A stretch of 64,000 bases of DNA, taken from NCBI GenBank assembly GCA_028284345.1, contig JANQRY010000010.1, positions 186,001 through 250,000 on the forward strand. The letters are read 5' to 3'. Below the pieces are notes generated by a model. That model was not told where the DNA came from. It was given only the letters and a program-made list of their open reading frames with translations, and searched no databases. This DNA is from Hyphococcus sp. Lineage in GTDB: Bacteria; Pseudomonadota; Alphaproteobacteria; Caulobacterales; Parvularculaceae. This document shows positions 1-7,685 of the stretch, piece by piece. Each line of letters begins with the position of its first letter. Position 1 is the first letter of the stretch. The position numbers and the translations under genes are program-made.

Positions 1-789
1 GCCGCCAAGCGCGATCCGCGCGTCCGCAATGCGTCCGTCATTCAAGCGCAAGACGGCGGCGACCGAAATCAGCGCAAAGGCGTAGCTCGCCCGGTCCCGC
101 ACCTTGCGATAGGTCGAGCGCGCATCAACCGGCGGCGCCGGCAGCTCGATCGCGGTAATGAGTTCGCCGGGGGTCAAAACAGTCTCAACATGCGGCGTGT
201 CGCCCGGCAGGCGGTGGATGTCCGTCAGGGGTAGGACACGTCGCCCGTCCGCGCCGGCGAGATGCACCGTTGCGTCGAACGCTGCGAGCGCCACGCACAT
301 GTCAGACGGGTGTGTCGCAATGCAGGCCGGCGAAACACCGAGAACGCCGTGGCCGCGGTTAAACCCGTCTATCGCATCGCACCCCTCGCCAGGCTGACGC
401 TTGTTGCAGCGAGCGCCCTCGACGTCATAGAAATAGGTGCAGCGCGTGCGCTGCAGGATGTTGCCGCCCACGGTCGCCATGTTTCGAATCTGCGCCGACG
501 CGCCGGAAAGAATCGAGCGTGAGACGGCGGGGTAGCGTTCGCGCACCGCAGCGTTCTCCGCGAGCGCCGTATTGCTCGCCGCCGCGCCAATCATGAGGCC
601 GCCATCGTCTGTCTCTTCGATACGGTTGGACAGGTCGGTGACATCGACAAGCACGGTCGGGCTCTCGATCCCTTCGCGCATGAGATCGACGAGATTGGTC
701 CCGGCTCCGAGAAATCTTGCGGCCGTGTCCGCGCCGCGAGCGATGGCGTCCGGTTCGGACTTCGCTTTGTTATATGAAAAAGGTATCAT
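1..789 (-). CDS. FAD-binding subunit of a PaoABC/xanthine dehydrogenase-family molybdenum hydroxylase, partial
   Basis: Partial gene; its 3' end lies beyond the left edge of the window. The readable 263 codons begin [12 protein letters not shown] and match the molybdopterin-dehydrogenase FAD domain: the [12 protein letters not shown] loop and the [18 protein letters not shown] stretch bind FAD and shape the N-terminal lobe. Four cysteines follow within about 50 residues (TRC, ARC, GEGC, PAC). This agrees with the [4Fe-4S] insertion of PaoB/YagS-type and 4-hydroxybenzoyl-CoA reductase-type medium subunits. The ATG overlaps the stop codon of the upstream 2Fe-2S gene (ATGA), so the two are co-translated. 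A large Mo subunit is expected next, outside the window. Such enzymes oxidise aldehydes or N-heterocycles; the substrate cannot be read from this subunit. Confidence 0.9.
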   Translation of the reverse strand, partial: MIPFSYNKAKSEPDAIARGADTAARFLGAGTNLVDLMREGIESPTVLVDVTDLSNRIEETDDGGLMIGAAASNTALAENAAVRERYPAVSRSILSGASAQIRNMATVGGNILQRTRCTYFYDVEGARCNKRQPGEGCDAIDGFNRGHGVLGVSPACIATHPSDMCVALAAFDATVHLAGADGRRVLPLTDIHRLPGDTPHVETVLTPGELITAIELPAPPVDARSTYRKVRDRASYAFALISVAAVLRLNDGRIADARIALGG

Positions 790-1289
790 TCGTTGTCTTC
801 CGAAACATAGGCGGCGATGGCGTCGACGATTCCGTTATGGGCGCCGCAGCGACACAGATTGCCGTTCATCCTTTCCTTGATCTCAGCACGGCTCCGCTCG
901 GGAGACGCTTGCAGATCGGGCGAGATATTACTGGGCAATCCGCGCTTGAATTCTTCGCGAAGTGCGACGGCGCTCATAATTTGCCCGGGCGTGCAATAAC
1001 CGCACTGAAAGCCGTCATGCTCGACGAACAGCGATTGCAACGGATGCAGATCATCGTCATCAGCGAGACCTTCGATCGTTGTCACCGAGCGCCCTTCATA
1101 CTGCACGGCGAGGGCAAGGCAGGAGAGAATCCGCTCGCCGTCAACGAGTACGGTGCACGCCCCGCAGGCGCCCTGATTGCAACCCTTCTTCGTGCCCGGA
1201 CGGTCGAGCGTGTCGCGCAGCAGATCGAGCAGGGAAACGCGCACATCCTTCGGCGCATCATAAGCCCGCCCGTTGATCGTGATCGCCAT
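786..1289 (-). CDS. 2Fe-2S iron-sulfur subunit of a molybdenum hydroxylase (PaoA/CoxS type)
   Basis: Small electron-transfer subunit of about 167 residues with two [2Fe-2S] clusters, passing electrons between the molybdenum and FAD subunits. The plant-type ferredoxin cysteines are in [16 protein letters not shown], and the C-terminal cluster uses CGYCTPG and LCRCG. I chose the ATG at 1289 because GGAGG sits 7 nt upstream and MAITINGR is the usual beginning; the open frame extends 10 codons further upstream without a ribosome site. Unlike E. coli PaoA no twin-arginine leader is visible, so the enzyme is probably cytoplasmic. It is the first gene of an operon continuing into the FAD subunit. 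Confidence 0.92.
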   Translation of the reverse strand: MAITINGRAYDAPKDVRVSLLDLLRDTLDRPGTKKGCNQGACGACTVLVDGERILSCLALAVQYEGRSVTTIEGLADDDDLHPLQSLFVEHDGFQCGYCTPGQIMSAVALREEFKRGLPSNISPDLQASPERSRAEIKERMNGNLCRCGAHNGIVDAIAAYVSEDNE

Positions 1290-1626
1290 CGTGAAGCCTC
1301 CTGCGAAGTCTGATCCCATCAGCCGACAGGAATCACGTCCGGTCGGGTGAATGCTTTAAGTTTACTCATCGATTCCTGATTGGTAAAAACGCATTGTTTC
1401 GAAGGCAAGTATCGTTACTGTCGATACTAAAAAATGGACTCGACAACATATTACGTTTCAAGACCGCCGTTCGGCTCACCCCGCTGAGCAGTGAATCTCG
1501 TCGCCCAGGACCAGGCGCTTTCAGCTACGAGCAGCAAGTGGAGGACAAGACATTGCGCCAGTGCCTCGTTATTGAATACTAACACGCCTCTCAAAAGCGC
1601 CTTGACGCCCCCGCACAAGGACCTGA
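1290..1626. other. Intergenic region between the oxidoreductase operon and lysR
   Basis: Divergent gap of 337 bp that should hold promoters in both directions. It contains a perfect inverted repeat (listed separately at 1408-1428). A 62-codon open frame at 1394-1582 has no ribosome site and no recognisable protein features, so I do not call it. Nothing else is recognised. Confidence 0.5.
1408..1428. promoter_or_regulatory. Perfect inverted repeat, candidate LysR operator
   Basis: AGTATCG-N7-CGATACT, a perfect 7-bp dyad with a 7-bp centre about 200 bp before lysR. LysR-type regulators commonly bind interrupted dyads of the T-N11-A class near their own divergent promoter. The right arm followed by AAA (CGATACTAAA) recurs at 2927-2936 upstream of the TonB receptor, which hints at a shared regulator. 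This is inference from pattern only. Confidence 0.4.
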
Positions 1627-2583
1627 ATGCCTAAACCTTTCGATCTCAATCTTCTTAGAAGCCTCGACGCCCTTCTTCAGGAGGAAAACGTCACGCGCGC
1701 GGCCGCGCGGCTTAACGTGACGCAGCAAACCATGAGCGGTTCGTTGTCACGGCTACGAGACCATTTCGGCGACCCGATACTGGTCAGAGTGGGACGCCGC
1801 CTGCGTTTGACGCCGCTTGGCCGTTCGCTTTTGCAGCCGGTTCGGGAAGCCATCCTGCGCGCCGACTTCGCCTTGGAAACCCAGCCCCATTTCGAACCGC
1901 GCCACGCCGTCCGGGAGTTCACGCTCGCCATGTCGGACTATGCAACGCTAGTGTTTCTGCCGCATTTCCTGCGCCGCCTGGCGAAACAAGCGCCGGGCAT
2001 ATCAATCCGCGTGCGCAGCATATCCCCCGATAATCTGCGTGAAATTGTCTCCGGCGAACTCGATATGTGTCTGACGGCCGGGGATTGGAATCTATATCCG
2101 AATTTCAAGCCCAGCGACGTTATTCGCTCCGTGTCTGTATTCCACGATGACTTCGTCTGCGTCGTGGACGAGCGCCACCCCCTCGCAGGCGCCGGCATCA
2201 CGATGGAAGACTACCTCGCCGCCAATCACAACGCGGTAGAGTTCGGTCCGGGCACTCATGCCGTGGTGGAAAGCGCGTGGGCCGCGGCCAGACTGTCGCT
2301 CAAGGTTGCGGTAACCGCGCCGAATTTCGCGTCGCAGCTCTTCATGTTGCCGCACACGGATCTCGTCGCCACCACGCAACGCAAACTCGCCGCGGTGCTG
2401 GCCCCGGCGCTCGGCCTGCAAATGATCGAATGTCCGTTCGCAATCAACGAGTTGCAGGAAGTGCTGATATGGCACGCGCGCAATGACGAAGCCCCTGCGC
2501 ATAAATTTCTCCGGGACGTGATGAGTGAGGCCGCCAAGGATCTGGCCAGCACTCACGAAAATTTGAACAACAGCCATCAGTGA
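1627..2583 (+). CDS. LysR-family transcriptional regulator (NodD/LinR-like)
   Basis: 318-residue regulator. Residues 5-66 form the winged helix-turn-helix (FDLNLLRSLDALLQEENVT, then AARLNVTQQTMSGSLSRLRD). The rest is the periplasmic-binding-protein-like effector domain. The NLLRSLDALL beginning and RRLRLTPLGR segment resemble the NodD/LinR subgroup, whose members respond to aromatic or other small ligands; the ligand here is unknown. It lies between the molybdenum hydroxylase operon, read away from it, and the TonB-dependent receptor downstream, so either could be its target. A dyad at 1408-1428 is a candidate autoregulatory site. Confidence 0.92.
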   Translation: MPKPFDLNLLRSLDALLQEENVTRAAARLNVTQQTMSGSLSRLRDHFGDPILVRVGRRLRLTPLGRSLLQPVREAILRADFALETQPHFEPRHAVREFTLAMSDYATLVFLPHFLRRLAKQAPGISIRVRSISPDNLREIVSGELDMCLTAGDWNLYPNFKPSDVIRSVSVFHDDFVCVVDERHPLAGAGITMEDYLAANHNAVEFGPGTHAVVESAWAAARLSLKVAVTAPNFASQLFMLPHTDLVATTQRKLAAVLAPALGLQMIECPFAINELQEVLIWHARNDEAPAHKFLRDVMSEAAKDLASTHENLNNSHQ

Positions 2584-3034
2584 TGGCGAACATCCGAATT
2601 TTCGTGTTCTCGTCCGTTCCGGAACGTCATAGCGCTGCGTAAATCCTCTTCAAAACATCGTCGCGATCGCAATCGTCCGCACTGCAAACATCGCCTCTTC
2701 ACCCGCCTGTCCAATCAAGCGAGCGACGTGAACGACAAGGGCGCAGAGGACAGGCAACACGCCAAAAAACGGGGCCTGTGTCCGTAACGATCCACGCATT
2801 CGTGCGTCCGAGGAAGCGCTTCTCGCATAACGCGATCATGACGCTCCTGACCGCCCATTGTCAGTGAACGCAACGATTATTGACGACGCAAACGGGAATA
2901 TTCGTTATGCGAATTATAGTCATTAGCGATACTAAATATTCCAAAATACAGTTTCTCACGTTGAATCGACGGCCCTATAGGCCCTTCCGATCACAAGGCC
3001 TGAAAATGGCTATCAATAACAAGGGAGGGAAACA
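2584..3034. other. Long 5' region of the TonB receptor gene
   Basis: 451 bp without a credible gene. The distal part is AT-richer. It holds the dyad ATTCG-TTATG-CGAAT at 2900-2914 and, just after it, TTAG-CGATA-CTAA at 2923-2935, which shares CGATACTAAA with the lysR upstream dyad. A strong ribosome site, GGGAGGG at 3023-3029, serves the receptor gene. No terminator for lysR was seen. Confidence 0.45.
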
Positions 3035-5374
3035 ATGAAAAAGACAAGCAAATATCTTTCGCCGAAAGACATTTTTCAATCTTATCATCGTCTTTTAACC
3101 GGGGCTTCCGCTGGTGCGATCGCCCTTTCAATACTGCCTCATCAAGTCGCAATAGCTCAAGATAACGAAACCTATTTGGACCAAGTGGTCGTTCTGGCGC
3201 AAAAACGAGAACAGAACCTGCGAGACGTTCCTACTACAGTCAGTTCGTTTTCAGACTCATTTCTGGCAGAGCGAGGGATTGTCGACACTGTCTCACTATC
3301 GAAGATTACGCCGTCCTTTAACCTGAACTCCAGTATTTCACCTCAATTCCAGGGCATCACCATACGCGGCCTCGGGACATTCACCACATCTCAGGGGTTG
3401 GAGCCTTCAGTGACCACTATGGTCGACGGTGTTGTGTTATCGAGAAACGCCCAAGCGTTTTTTGACTTTACTGACGTCGAGCAGATTGAGGTCTTGCGCG
3501 GACCGCAAGGAACGCTGTTCGGAAAAGGTTCATCGGCGGGCTTAATTTCTATACGCACCAAGGGACGCGGCGAAGGGTTCGAAGCAACTCTCGGCACTCA
3601 ATATGAGCCTGGCGATACCATGTACCAAGTAAACGGTGATATTGGCGTGCCTCTTGGCGATCGAGCCTACCTACGTGTCGCGGCCTTTACCAAACAGGCT
3701 GATGGCTTCATTAACAATGTCTTTGATGGCAGAGATTACAATAGTATCGATCGTTATGGCGCCAAGGTGAAACTGTTTCTGGAGCCAAGTGACGCCTTTC
3801 GCCTCAAGCTGACTGCTGACTATATTGAAGACGATAATGACTGCTGTGCCGTTACAGCACGACAGGTTTCAAACCCTGCGGTTGTGGCCAATCTTGCGCC
3901 TGTTGTCGCGGGGCCTGAAAATGATCAAGCCAATTTCGACGGAAATGCGATCTTTAAAAGTGAAAGCAAAGGCATAGCTCTTGAAGCTGAATGGGACCTA
4001 AATGATTTCTCTTTAACATCGATAACGGCTTATCGAGAGTACGAACTTCTATCGAACAGTGACAGTGATTTCCTGCCCTGCGGTACGGGTATGGATGGTT
4101 TTGCAGCGCCTTGTGCCGGTGTGTTCAATACCGGGGATCGCATAGACCAGTTCGACACCAAAAATTTCTCTCAAGAGCTTGTGCTGAAATCGCCTACAGA
4201 TGGTCCATTCTCTTATATCGTTGGCGCCTACTTTGCCGATATGGAACTAAACAATGTTTTGTTGCAAGAATCGTTTATTCCACCTTTGCTTCCACGTGTG
4301 GATGTCTTTAACACGGTAGGCGTGCTCGAAAGTCGTCATTACTCTGTTTTCACGCACCTTGCATATCAAGTGTCTGACCGACTGACCGCTGAAGGCGGGA
4401 TGCGCGTATCGCATGAAAAAATAGAAGGGACGTTTACGAACCGGGGCCTTAACGCAGAGCCGTTTATCTTCGGTGGAACCGGCGCTTTCACCAGCACGGC
4501 GAGTGATACTGACGTCGGCCTTTCTGGAAAATTCAGTCTTCTTTATCAATTAACCGATGATACGAATGTGTTTGCCAGCTACGCGCGTGGCTATAAAGGA
4601 CCGGGGCTTGATATGGCGGAAGGCCAGAACAGGCAAGCCGTCTGGGACGCAACCGCCATTGTTGCCGCAGAAAAAGTCGATTCCTTTGAGTTGGGTGTAA
4701 AAAGCTACCTCCTTGACGGCAACATGAACGTTAACGCCACGCTGTTTTGGACAACTGCAAAAGACTTCCAGACCGCTGGCCTTAATGCTGTTGGCGCTTC
4801 AACAACGGGTAACGCTGGTGAAGCGAGATCCTATGGTCTTGAGATGGAAGTTGACTACGCGCCAAGCGAGGATTGGAGATTCTATTTCTCTGGTTTGTTC
4901 ATGGAACCAGAGTATACGGATTACACCAACGCACCCTGTTTCTCTGGACAAACCGCCGCGCAGGGTTGTACGCCAACGGGACAGGACGTAACCGGCAATC
5001 AGTTAACGCGTGCGCCTAAGATCAAGGTACATGGTTCGGCGCGATATACTACTGAACTAGGTAGCAGCTCCACGCGTGGCTACGCGCATGTGTCTGCTCA
5101 GTGGCAGGACGATATGCAGGTTAATCAAGCCTCTGGATCAGGCACCATTATTCCATCCTATGGAACGGTTGATTTCAGGCTCGGTGTCACTGGCGAATAC
5201 GGAGACGGTATGGATTACGATATCGCACTCTACCTCGATAACGCCCTGGATCAGTCCTATCCAACCAGCATCTTTTCCTTCCTAAACAGTGGTGGCGCTG
5301 AAGGTAACGGACAACAGGTTCTAAGCCGTGGATACGAGAGAAGATTTGGCATAAACGCTCGTTTTAACTTCTGA
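3035..5374 (+). CDS. TonB-dependent outer-membrane receptor
   Basis: 779-residue ligand-gated outer-membrane transporter. A signal peptide covers about residues 1-41 (cleavage near VAIAQ/DNET). A TonB-box-like VVVLAQKRE and the plug domain follow (residues about 50-165), with the family motif IEVLRGPQGTLFGKG. The remaining residues form the 22-strand barrel, ending in the typical aromatic C-terminus (NARFNF). The plug and barrel resemble the large sphingomonad/caulobacterial group annotated for iron complexes or complex carbon substrates; the ligand cannot be assigned. GGGAGGG precedes the ATG. Codon usage is visibly AT-richer than the genes at 7.7-34 kb, so lateral acquisition is possible. 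The gene is monocistronic and preceded by lysR. Confidence 0.93.
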   Translation: MKKTSKYLSPKDIFQSYHRLLTGASAGAIALSILPHQVAIAQDNETYLDQVVVLAQKREQNLRDVPTTVSSFSDSFLAERGIVDTVSLSKITPSFNLNSSISPQFQGITIRGLGTFTTSQGLEPSVTTMVDGVVLSRNAQAFFDFTDVEQIEVLRGPQGTLFGKGSSAGLISIRTKGRGEGFEATLGTQYEPGDTMYQVNGDIGVPLGDRAYLRVAAFTKQADGFINNVFDGRDYNSIDRYGAKVKLFLEPSDAFRLKLTADYIEDDNDCCAVTARQVSNPAVVANLAPVVAGPENDQANFDGNAIFKSESKGIALEAEWDLNDFSLTSITAYREYELLSNSDSDFLPCGTGMDGFAAPCAGVFNTGDRIDQFDTKNFSQELVLKSPTDGPFSYIVGAYFADMELNNVLLQESFIPPLLPRVDVFNTVGVLESRHYSVFTHLAYQVSDRLTAEGGMRVSHEKIEGTFTNRGLNAEPFIFGGTGAFTSTASDTDVGLSGKFSLLYQLTDDTNVFASYARGYKGPGLDMAEGQNRQAVWDATAIVAAEKVDSFELGVKSYLLDGNMNVNATLFWTTAKDFQTAGLNAVGASTTGNAGEARSYGLEMEVDYAPSEDWRFYFSGLFMEPEYTDYTNAPCFSGQTAAQGCTPTGQDVTGNQLTRAPKIKVHGSARYTTELGSSSTRGYAHVSAQWQDDMQVNQASGSGTIIPSYGTVDFRLGVTGEYGDGMDYDIALYLDNALDQSYPTSIFSFLNSGGAEGNGQQVLSRGYERRFGINARFNF

Positions 5375-5386
5375 AGCAATCAGTGG

Positions 5387-5404
5387 GCGCAGAACAGCGC
5401 CCCT
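5387..5404 (+). terminator. Short hairpin after the TonB receptor gene
   Basis: GGGCGC-AGAACA-GCGCCC, a perfect 6-bp stem 12 nt after the stop codon. It has no U-tract, so at best it is a weak terminator or an RNA 3'-end stabiliser. Confidence 0.4.
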
Positions 5405-5501
5405 AAATAAAAGGCCACGTGCTCGTCGCTTCTCCAGGTGCTGACACGTTCGCTCATTTAACGGTCTAATACTAAGATTGGGCTGGAAATAGGTTGGTAG
5501 T

Positions 5502-5534
5502 AAAAAGGCAGCTGTGTTCCTCAGCTGCCTTTTT
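5502..5534. terminator. Strong bidirectional rho-independent terminator
   Basis: AAAAA precedes the stem GGCAGCTG / CAGCTGCC with loop TGTTCCT, and TTTTT follows. The A-tract and U-tract make it functional in both directions. It ends the TonB receptor transcript from the left and any transcript from the IS3 remnant on the minus strand from the right. Confidence 0.85.
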
Positions 5535-5555
5535 ATATACGTTTCCGCGAGGGCG

Positions 5556-5780
5556 TTAAAAGTTTCCCGCGGTAGCTTCCTTTAAAATAGCTTTGTCGAG
5601 TTCGGCGTCCGCCAGTAAACGCTTCAGCCTCGCATTTTCCTTTTCCAGATCCTTCAATCGCTTGGCCTGATCGACCTTCATGCCGCCATTATCGCTGCGA
5701 ATGTGTTCAGGAACGCCGCGTTTGACCATCAATTCGCCAAGGACTTCCAGAACATCCTGACTGTTGAGGCGGCGTTCGAC
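5556..5780 (-). pseudogene. IS3-family transposase remnant (OrfB piece joined to OrfA piece)
   Basis: Reading the minus strand from 5780 gives a 74-codon open frame ending at TAA (5558-5556). Its first part (RRLNSQDVLEVLGELMVKRG, then VPEHIRSDNG) is the integrase-core segment of an IS3 OrfB just before the second catalytic Asp. It then continues in frame into QAKRLKDLEKENARLKRLL, which is the leucine-zipper C-terminal part of an OrfA. That order is inverted relative to a normal IS3 element, so the piece is a scar joining two partial copies by deletion or recombination. A stop codon closes the frame just upstream and no terminal repeats were found. Confidence 0.75.
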
Positions 5781-5906
5781 CCTTCAGGTTGAAGCAACGA
5801 TGGTCATCTCAGGTGGCTGACTCAATGAAAACGTCCGATGCGGTAGACAGCCAACGCGCCCGCAATATTTGCGGACCGCCCGTAGCGCTTTGAAGCTCTT
5901 CGAGTA

Positions 5907-5958
5907 AAATGGCGCGAGTGACGGGACTCGAACCCGCGACCTCCGGCGTGACAGGCCG
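5907..5958 (-). repeat. Partial tRNA-Asp copy: distal attachment-site repeat
   Basis: 52 bp identical to 7269-7320 in the same orientation. It covers tRNA-Asp from the anticodon stem (nt 29) through CCA plus three following bases, while the 5' 28 nt of the tRNA are absent. This is the classical footprint of a site-specific integrase using a tRNA 3' end as attB. With the intact gene at 7272-7348 it delimits an insert of about 1.3 kb. Confidence 0.85.
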
Positions 5959-6147
5959 TTTGAGTCGCAATGTTTTCAATATCTTGGCTGTTAACGGACC
6001 CAGGGACATTGCAAGAACATCGACCAAATTTTTAACGGATTCGAATCCATTTTGATTCCCGGCCCTTGCCGTCTTTCCTCTCTCTCACGCATGCCCCCCA
6101 GAGTCTCGCGTGAAGCTATTCTCGTGGGAGTCCGAGGGGCACGATGG

Positions 6148-6197
6148 TTGACAAATTGGAAATTTCAGACTAACCTACCGTGGTAGGTTAGTCTGAA
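6148..6197 (+). promoter_or_regulatory. Promoter overlapped by a 34-bp perfect palindrome
   Basis: TTGACA at 6148-6153 and TAACCT at 6171-6176, spaced by 17 bp, form a plausible sigma-70-type promoter. The putative -10 lies inside a perfect 16-bp inverted repeat at 6164-6197 (TTCAGACTAACCTACC, GT centre, complementary arm). A dyad covering the -10 is the usual layout of a repressor operator. As RNA it would fold into a very stable hairpin. No regulator gene is present in the islet. Confidence 0.5.
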
Positions 6198-6221
6198 TTG
6201 AATTTTTACCCTCAAATTTCA

Positions 6222-6279
6222 TTGACCGTTAATAGGGGCCACCCTATTTGTTGACATGAGACGCGTAGGGACATGTCCC
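6222..6279 (+). promoter_or_regulatory. Second promoter-like segment with two further dyads
   Basis: TTGACC at 6222-6227 with TATTTG at 6245-6250 (17-bp spacer). AATAGGG-GCCA-CCCTATT (6231-6248) overlaps the -10 and a 12-bp palindrome GGGACATGTCCC lies at 6268-6279. Three different dyads within about 120 bp upstream of a single gene is unusual; function is inferred. Confidence 0.35.
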
Positions 6280-6294
6280 CGCTCTCGTTGCCGG

Positions 6295-6318
6295 AGCCCG
6301 CACCTTCTTGTGCGGGCT
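6295..6318 (+). terminator. Hairpin AGCCCGCAC/GTGCGGGCT before the DUF3800 gene
   Basis: A 9-bp perfect stem with loop CTTCTT followed by a short T-run (TTTCGT), 25 nt before the ATG of the DUF3800-like gene. It looks like an attenuator, or the terminator of a short leader transcript or small RNA started by the upstream promoters. Confidence 0.5.
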
Positions 6319-6342
6319 TTCGTGCATTTATATACCCCGCAA

Positions 6343-7110
6343 ATGCATTTCGTTTTCTTGGATGAATTTGGCCACATTGGCCCTTTCGTTTCCCGCAACC
6401 ATGCCGCTTACAGAACGAGCCCGGTTTTCGGGTTGGCTGGGTACTTAATACCTGATCACCAAGTGCGCAGCTTCAACACTTGGTTTTTCAAACTCAAAGA
6501 ACGTCTTTTCAAGACTGAGGCGGAAGCGGCTGGTAAGGTTCTTGGCGCGTGGGAAAAGAAGGGGAGCGAGTATTTTACAAAGGGGACGATATACAAACGA
6601 AAACGCCCGGCGTTTTCGCTGATCAGTCAAATTCGACGTCACGAAGGTAGAATTTTCTACTACGGAATCGAGAAATTTCGTACGCCCGCGCGATCAAGTC
6701 CTGACGGGCTGTATAGCCACATATTATCTAAAGCCATACTGCGGCTTGGATCATATTTTAATCTCGTCGGCGACGACTTCATCGTCATTCTCGATGAACA
6801 TCAAAGTCGAACATCACTCTTAGAGTCGGCATTAAAGACAATGTATGGGATCGATAGAGATCAATTGTCTCGATTGGTGCAACCGCCGTTTCAAGTGGAA
6901 AGCCATCTGTACGACACCATTCAGGCTGCTGATTGGCTGGCTACAATCATAGGAACGATATGGACCTACAGAACGAGGCCGCGGGAGTTTTCTGACAGGC
7001 AATGGGCCGAGAAATTTTTCGCCGACAAGATTTCACAGACGAGTGTGCACAGTACATTGCGCATGGCCAGAGTCGCTCGCGCTCCACGACTGCCGCTTGA
7101 AGGCGCTTAA
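6343..7110 (+). CDS. DUF3800-like protein, sole cargo of the tRNA-Asp islet
   Basis: 255 residues from the ATG at 6343. It begins MHFVFLDEFGHIG, matching the DUF3800 N-terminal signature (FLDESG-like). Mid-protein FIVILDEHQ (near residue 150) and late ESHLYDTIQAADWLATI supply the other acidic motifs typical of this family, which is thought to have an RNase H-like fold and is common in phages and mobile elements. Catalytic activity of the family is not established. The frame is open upstream to 6256, but that extension crosses the hairpin at 6295-6318 and lacks family similarity. The gene is AT-richer than neighbouring core genes and lies entirely between the two tRNA-Asp repeats. No clear ribosome site precedes the chosen ATG, so the start is moderately sure. 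Confidence 0.75.
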   Translation: MHFVFLDEFGHIGPFVSRNHAAYRTSPVFGLAGYLIPDHQVRSFNTWFFKLKERLFKTEAEAAGKVLGAWEKKGSEYFTKGTIYKRKRPAFSLISQIRRHEGRIFYYGIEKFRTPARSSPDGLYSHILSKAILRLGSYFNLVGDDFIVILDEHQSRTSLLESALKTMYGIDRDQLSRLVQPPFQVESHLYDTIQAADWLATIIGTIWTYRTRPREFSDRQWAEKFFADKISQTSVHSTLRMARVARAPRLPLEGA

Positions 7111-7271
7111 TAGCCACCGCACCAATCAGGCATAGAGACGGCGGCAACGATCGCCCGAAAATACATTCATCGAGAGAAGGTTGCGAGCACAATGATTGAA
7201 CGTCTTGCGAACAAAACTGTTAACGGGTCTGCACCGGTCAAAACGAATAAGCGCTAAGTGTTTGAATTAAA

Positions 7272-7348
<77 letters not shown>

Positions 7349-7685
7349 TTTATGGCCAAGGGGACGCCGCCGCCCGACCGTCAGGGACGCGCGGTGTACG
7401 CTGCGGCCGCGAAACCGTCAAGGCGCGCGGGCCCGGAAAACGACCGGAATATGCGCCCTCGCAGGCGGCCCGGCGCCTCGGGATTGACCGACAGGCCCCT
7501 CACGGGGTTTGATGCCCGTGACAGCAAAAAAGCGCCCCGTCCGGGGCGGCAAAAAGACGAGGCGATTCGGCGCCGCCTCGCGCCCCGCATGGCGGCCTCG
7601 CCATCGCGGCCCCCGCATGAAGGCGGCGAAATCTTCCGAACCCTGGCGGGTCAAGCGCCTCGCCATAGGAAGGAGATTTGCAATC
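7349..7685. other. Intergenic region between tRNA-Asp and the EF-G paralogue
   Basis: 337 bp, very GC-rich, with two hairpins. TCACGGG/CCCGTGA lies at 7500-7521. CGCCCCG/CGGGGCG lies at 7533-7548, flanked by A-runs on both sides, so it would act as a rho-independent terminator for minus-strand transcripts entering the tRNA. No gene is supported; apparent ORFs across the tRNA are artefacts. Confidence 0.5.

Noticed and set aside
1394-1582. A 62-codon ORF upstream of lysR
   Set aside because: No start signal or homology, and it spans the candidate operator.
5809-6027. A 72-codon minus-strand ORF containing PEVAGSSPVTRAI
   Set aside because: Translation of the partial tRNA-Asp copy, a well-known false ORF; same for the plus-strand ORF beginning at 7271.
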